DNA of 6,538 bases from Rhodospirillaceae bacterium (GTDB lineage Bacteria; Pseudomonadota; Alphaproteobacteria; Rhodospirillales; Magnetovibrionaceae). Each line of letters opens with the position of its first letter. Position 1 is the stretch's first letter. The translations under genes were made by a program, and so were the position numbers. This document shows, piece by piece, positions 5,415 to 6,538 of this stretch. The notes under the pieces are model-generated. The model did no database searches, had not been told where the DNA came from, and was given only the letters and a program-made list of their open reading frames with translations. The stretch is from positions 1 to 6,538 of the forward strand of contig JAOULV010000083.1 of NCBI GenBank assembly GCA_029881835.1, given 5' to 3'.

Positions 5415-6538
5415 ATGTCGGTGCAAACAGGTTCTTCGTCTATGACGCTTCCACAAGACGCAATGGTAGTTCAAGCCATTGGCGATGAGGTTCGCCTGCC
5501 CGATGGGTTTAATATGGCCGATGCCGGGTTCGCGCGTGTTGGCGGGGATTTGGTTCTGAGCGACCCCGATGGCGCAAGCGTTGCAATTGAAGGTTTTTTT
5601 GATTTTGAAACACCTCCCGCATTGGTTGGTGATGGTGGATTAATGCTTCCTGCCCATACCGCCGCAAGGTTAGCCGGCCCACAGGCGGCGGGAATGGTTG
5701 CTGGTGAAATACCGGCGGGTGAAGCCATAGGCAAAATATCGTCCCTTAGCGGTGAAATTGTTATTATCCGTGCAGATGGTACACGCCTAAGCGTTGATGC
5801 CGGTGCACCGGTATTTCCAGGCGATGTAATAGAAACCGGTGATGGCGAGGGGCTTGGCATATTGCTTGCTGACGGAACGTCCGTTGCGGTTGGCGAAAAC
5901 GCAAGGATGGTACTGGATGAACTTATTTACGACCCCGGTTCCCAAGAAGGAAGCATATCGCTGTCGGTAATGAAGGGGCTGTTCACCATAGTTTCAGGTG
6001 AAATAGCCAAAACCGACCCTGAAGCAATGTTGGTAAACACGCCTGCCGCCACAATCGGCATTCGCGGAACCCAGGTTGGCATTGATCTTACTGATGGCAA
6101 GAACCTTAAAGTTGTAATGATGGAAGAATCAGACGGTTTTGTTGGCGAAATAATAATAATCAACGATGCGGGTGTCATGACAATAAATCAGGCATACTTT
6201 GCTGTTGAGGTTAATGGTTTTAAATCCGCCCCCATGGCGATGCCAATTTATGATGTTTCGGATGTTGTTAGAATTTTTGGTTCAACCCTTTATTTTTTGT
6301 CACCGGAAAGCGGAACCGCCAATAGCTATGGCATGGAAGCGATTATCCCGGTTATTGATGACGCCACCGAACTTGCCGGGCTTGAAACCGCCGCCGGTGG
6401 CGCAGATACGCCCGTAGCCCCAACCGATGAAGTCATTAAGGTGACATTAGGTGATGGAAGCAGCCAGCTGCCCCCAAGCGAAGGCTTGGATCAGGCATTT
6501 ATTCCATCCGAACCCGAGCCTGCGCCAACCGTGGAGCA
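5415..6538 (+). CDS. FecR-domain N-terminus of a predicted large type I-secreted surface protein/adhesin, 3' end cut by window
   Basis: 374 codons are seen and the frame is open at the right edge. There is no N-terminal signal peptide or membrane segment. The sequence contains no cysteine and is strongly acidic, as expected for type I-secreted proteins whose signal is C-terminal. Residues 20-100 form a lead-in (RLPDGFNMADAGFARVGGDLVLSD, then LPAHTAARLAGP) of a kind seen before FecR domains in long RTX/cadherin-type proteins of Alphaproteobacteria. Residues 106-225 are a FecR-like domain: GKISSLSGEIVIIRADG, GDVIETGDGEGLGILLADGTSVAVGENA, and the hallmark VNTPAATIGIRGTQVG (207-222). Residues 226-295 look like continued beta structure. 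From about 312 the chain turns acidic and Pro-rich, ending PSEPEPAPTVE, a linker. TAAG occurs at 325-328. It is not a classical FecR anti-sigma factor: the N-terminal sigma-binding region and transmembrane helix are absent and no ECF sigma gene is adjacent. The repeats and RTX tail are inferred, lying outside the window. Confidence 0.8.
   Translation, partial: MSVQTGSSSMTLPQDAMVVQAIGDEVRLPDGFNMADAGFARVGGDLVLSDPDGASVAIEGFFDFETPPALVGDGGLMLPAHTAARLAGPQAAGMVAGEIPAGEAIGKISSLSGEIVIIRADGTRLSVDAGAPVFPGDVIETGDGEGLGILLADGTSVAVGENARMVLDELIYDPGSQEGSISLSVMKGLFTIVSGEIAKTDPEAMLVNTPAATIGIRGTQVGIDLTDGKNLKVVMMEESDGFVGEIIIINDAGVMTINQAYFAVEVNGFKSAPMAMPIYDVSDVVRIFGSTLYFLSPESGTANSYGMEAIIPVIDDATELAGLETAAGGADTPVAPTDEVIKVTLGDGSSQLPPSEGLDQAFIPSEPEPAPTVE

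Noticed and set aside
5471..6178. Minus-strand frames (5471-5860, 5927-6178) and plus frame 6199-6417 over the FecR-domain gene
   Set aside because: They are Pro/Ser/Ala-rich low-complexity translations opposite or out of frame with a continuous 374-codon frame bearing a FecR-like domain.
1..6538. Searched by eye for CRISPR repeats, tRNA genes, insertion sequence ends, toxin-antitoxin pairs or a defence island
   Set aside because: No tandem spaced repeats, tRNA-like cloverleaf, transposase or terminal inverted repeats were found; nearly all the DNA is accounted for by the transporter and the adhesin-like gene.

Overview
The window looks like a chromosomal segment of an alphaproteobacterium, probably a moderate- to low-GC, Rhodospirillales-like, possibly marine lineage. 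This is inferred from the style of the Liv proteins (the substrate-binding protein with its paired cysteines, the LivG DEVGAGVN motif) and from a FecR-domain secreted protein of a type common in that class. No rRNA, tRNA or other taxonomic marker is present, so the placement is tentative.

Positions 1-5139, read on the minus strand, hold a complete set of genes for one HAAT-family (branched-chain amino acid type) ABC importer in the order livG, livF, livH, livM and a periplasmic substrate-binding protein gene. The last gene runs off the left edge. The first four genes are tightly packed: 4-base ATGA overlaps join livG/livF and livH/livM, and 5 bases separate livF from livH. A 122-base gap with no convincing terminator precedes the binding-protein gene. 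That gap holds a perfect 7-bp inverted repeat and a weak promoter-like sequence. The binding protein captures substrate in the periplasm, LivH and LivM form the membrane channel, and LivG and LivF hydrolyse ATP to drive uptake.

Positions 5140-5414 are an AT-rich divergent intergenic region. It contains a plausible minus-strand promoter for the liv operon, a near-ideal extended -10 element for the plus-strand gene, an imperfect palindrome beside that element, and a 44-codon open frame whose stop overlaps the livG start.

Positions 5415-6538, plus strand, are the first 374 codons of a gene that runs off the right edge. The protein has no signal peptide and no cysteine, is acidic, and carries a clear FecR-like domain (about residues 106-225). 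This matches the N-terminus of large type I-secreted RTX or repeat adhesins. A TAAG motif just after the folded region resembles the LapG-type dialanine cleavage site of surface-retained adhesins. This gene is the most interesting object in the window; the liv operon is ordinary.
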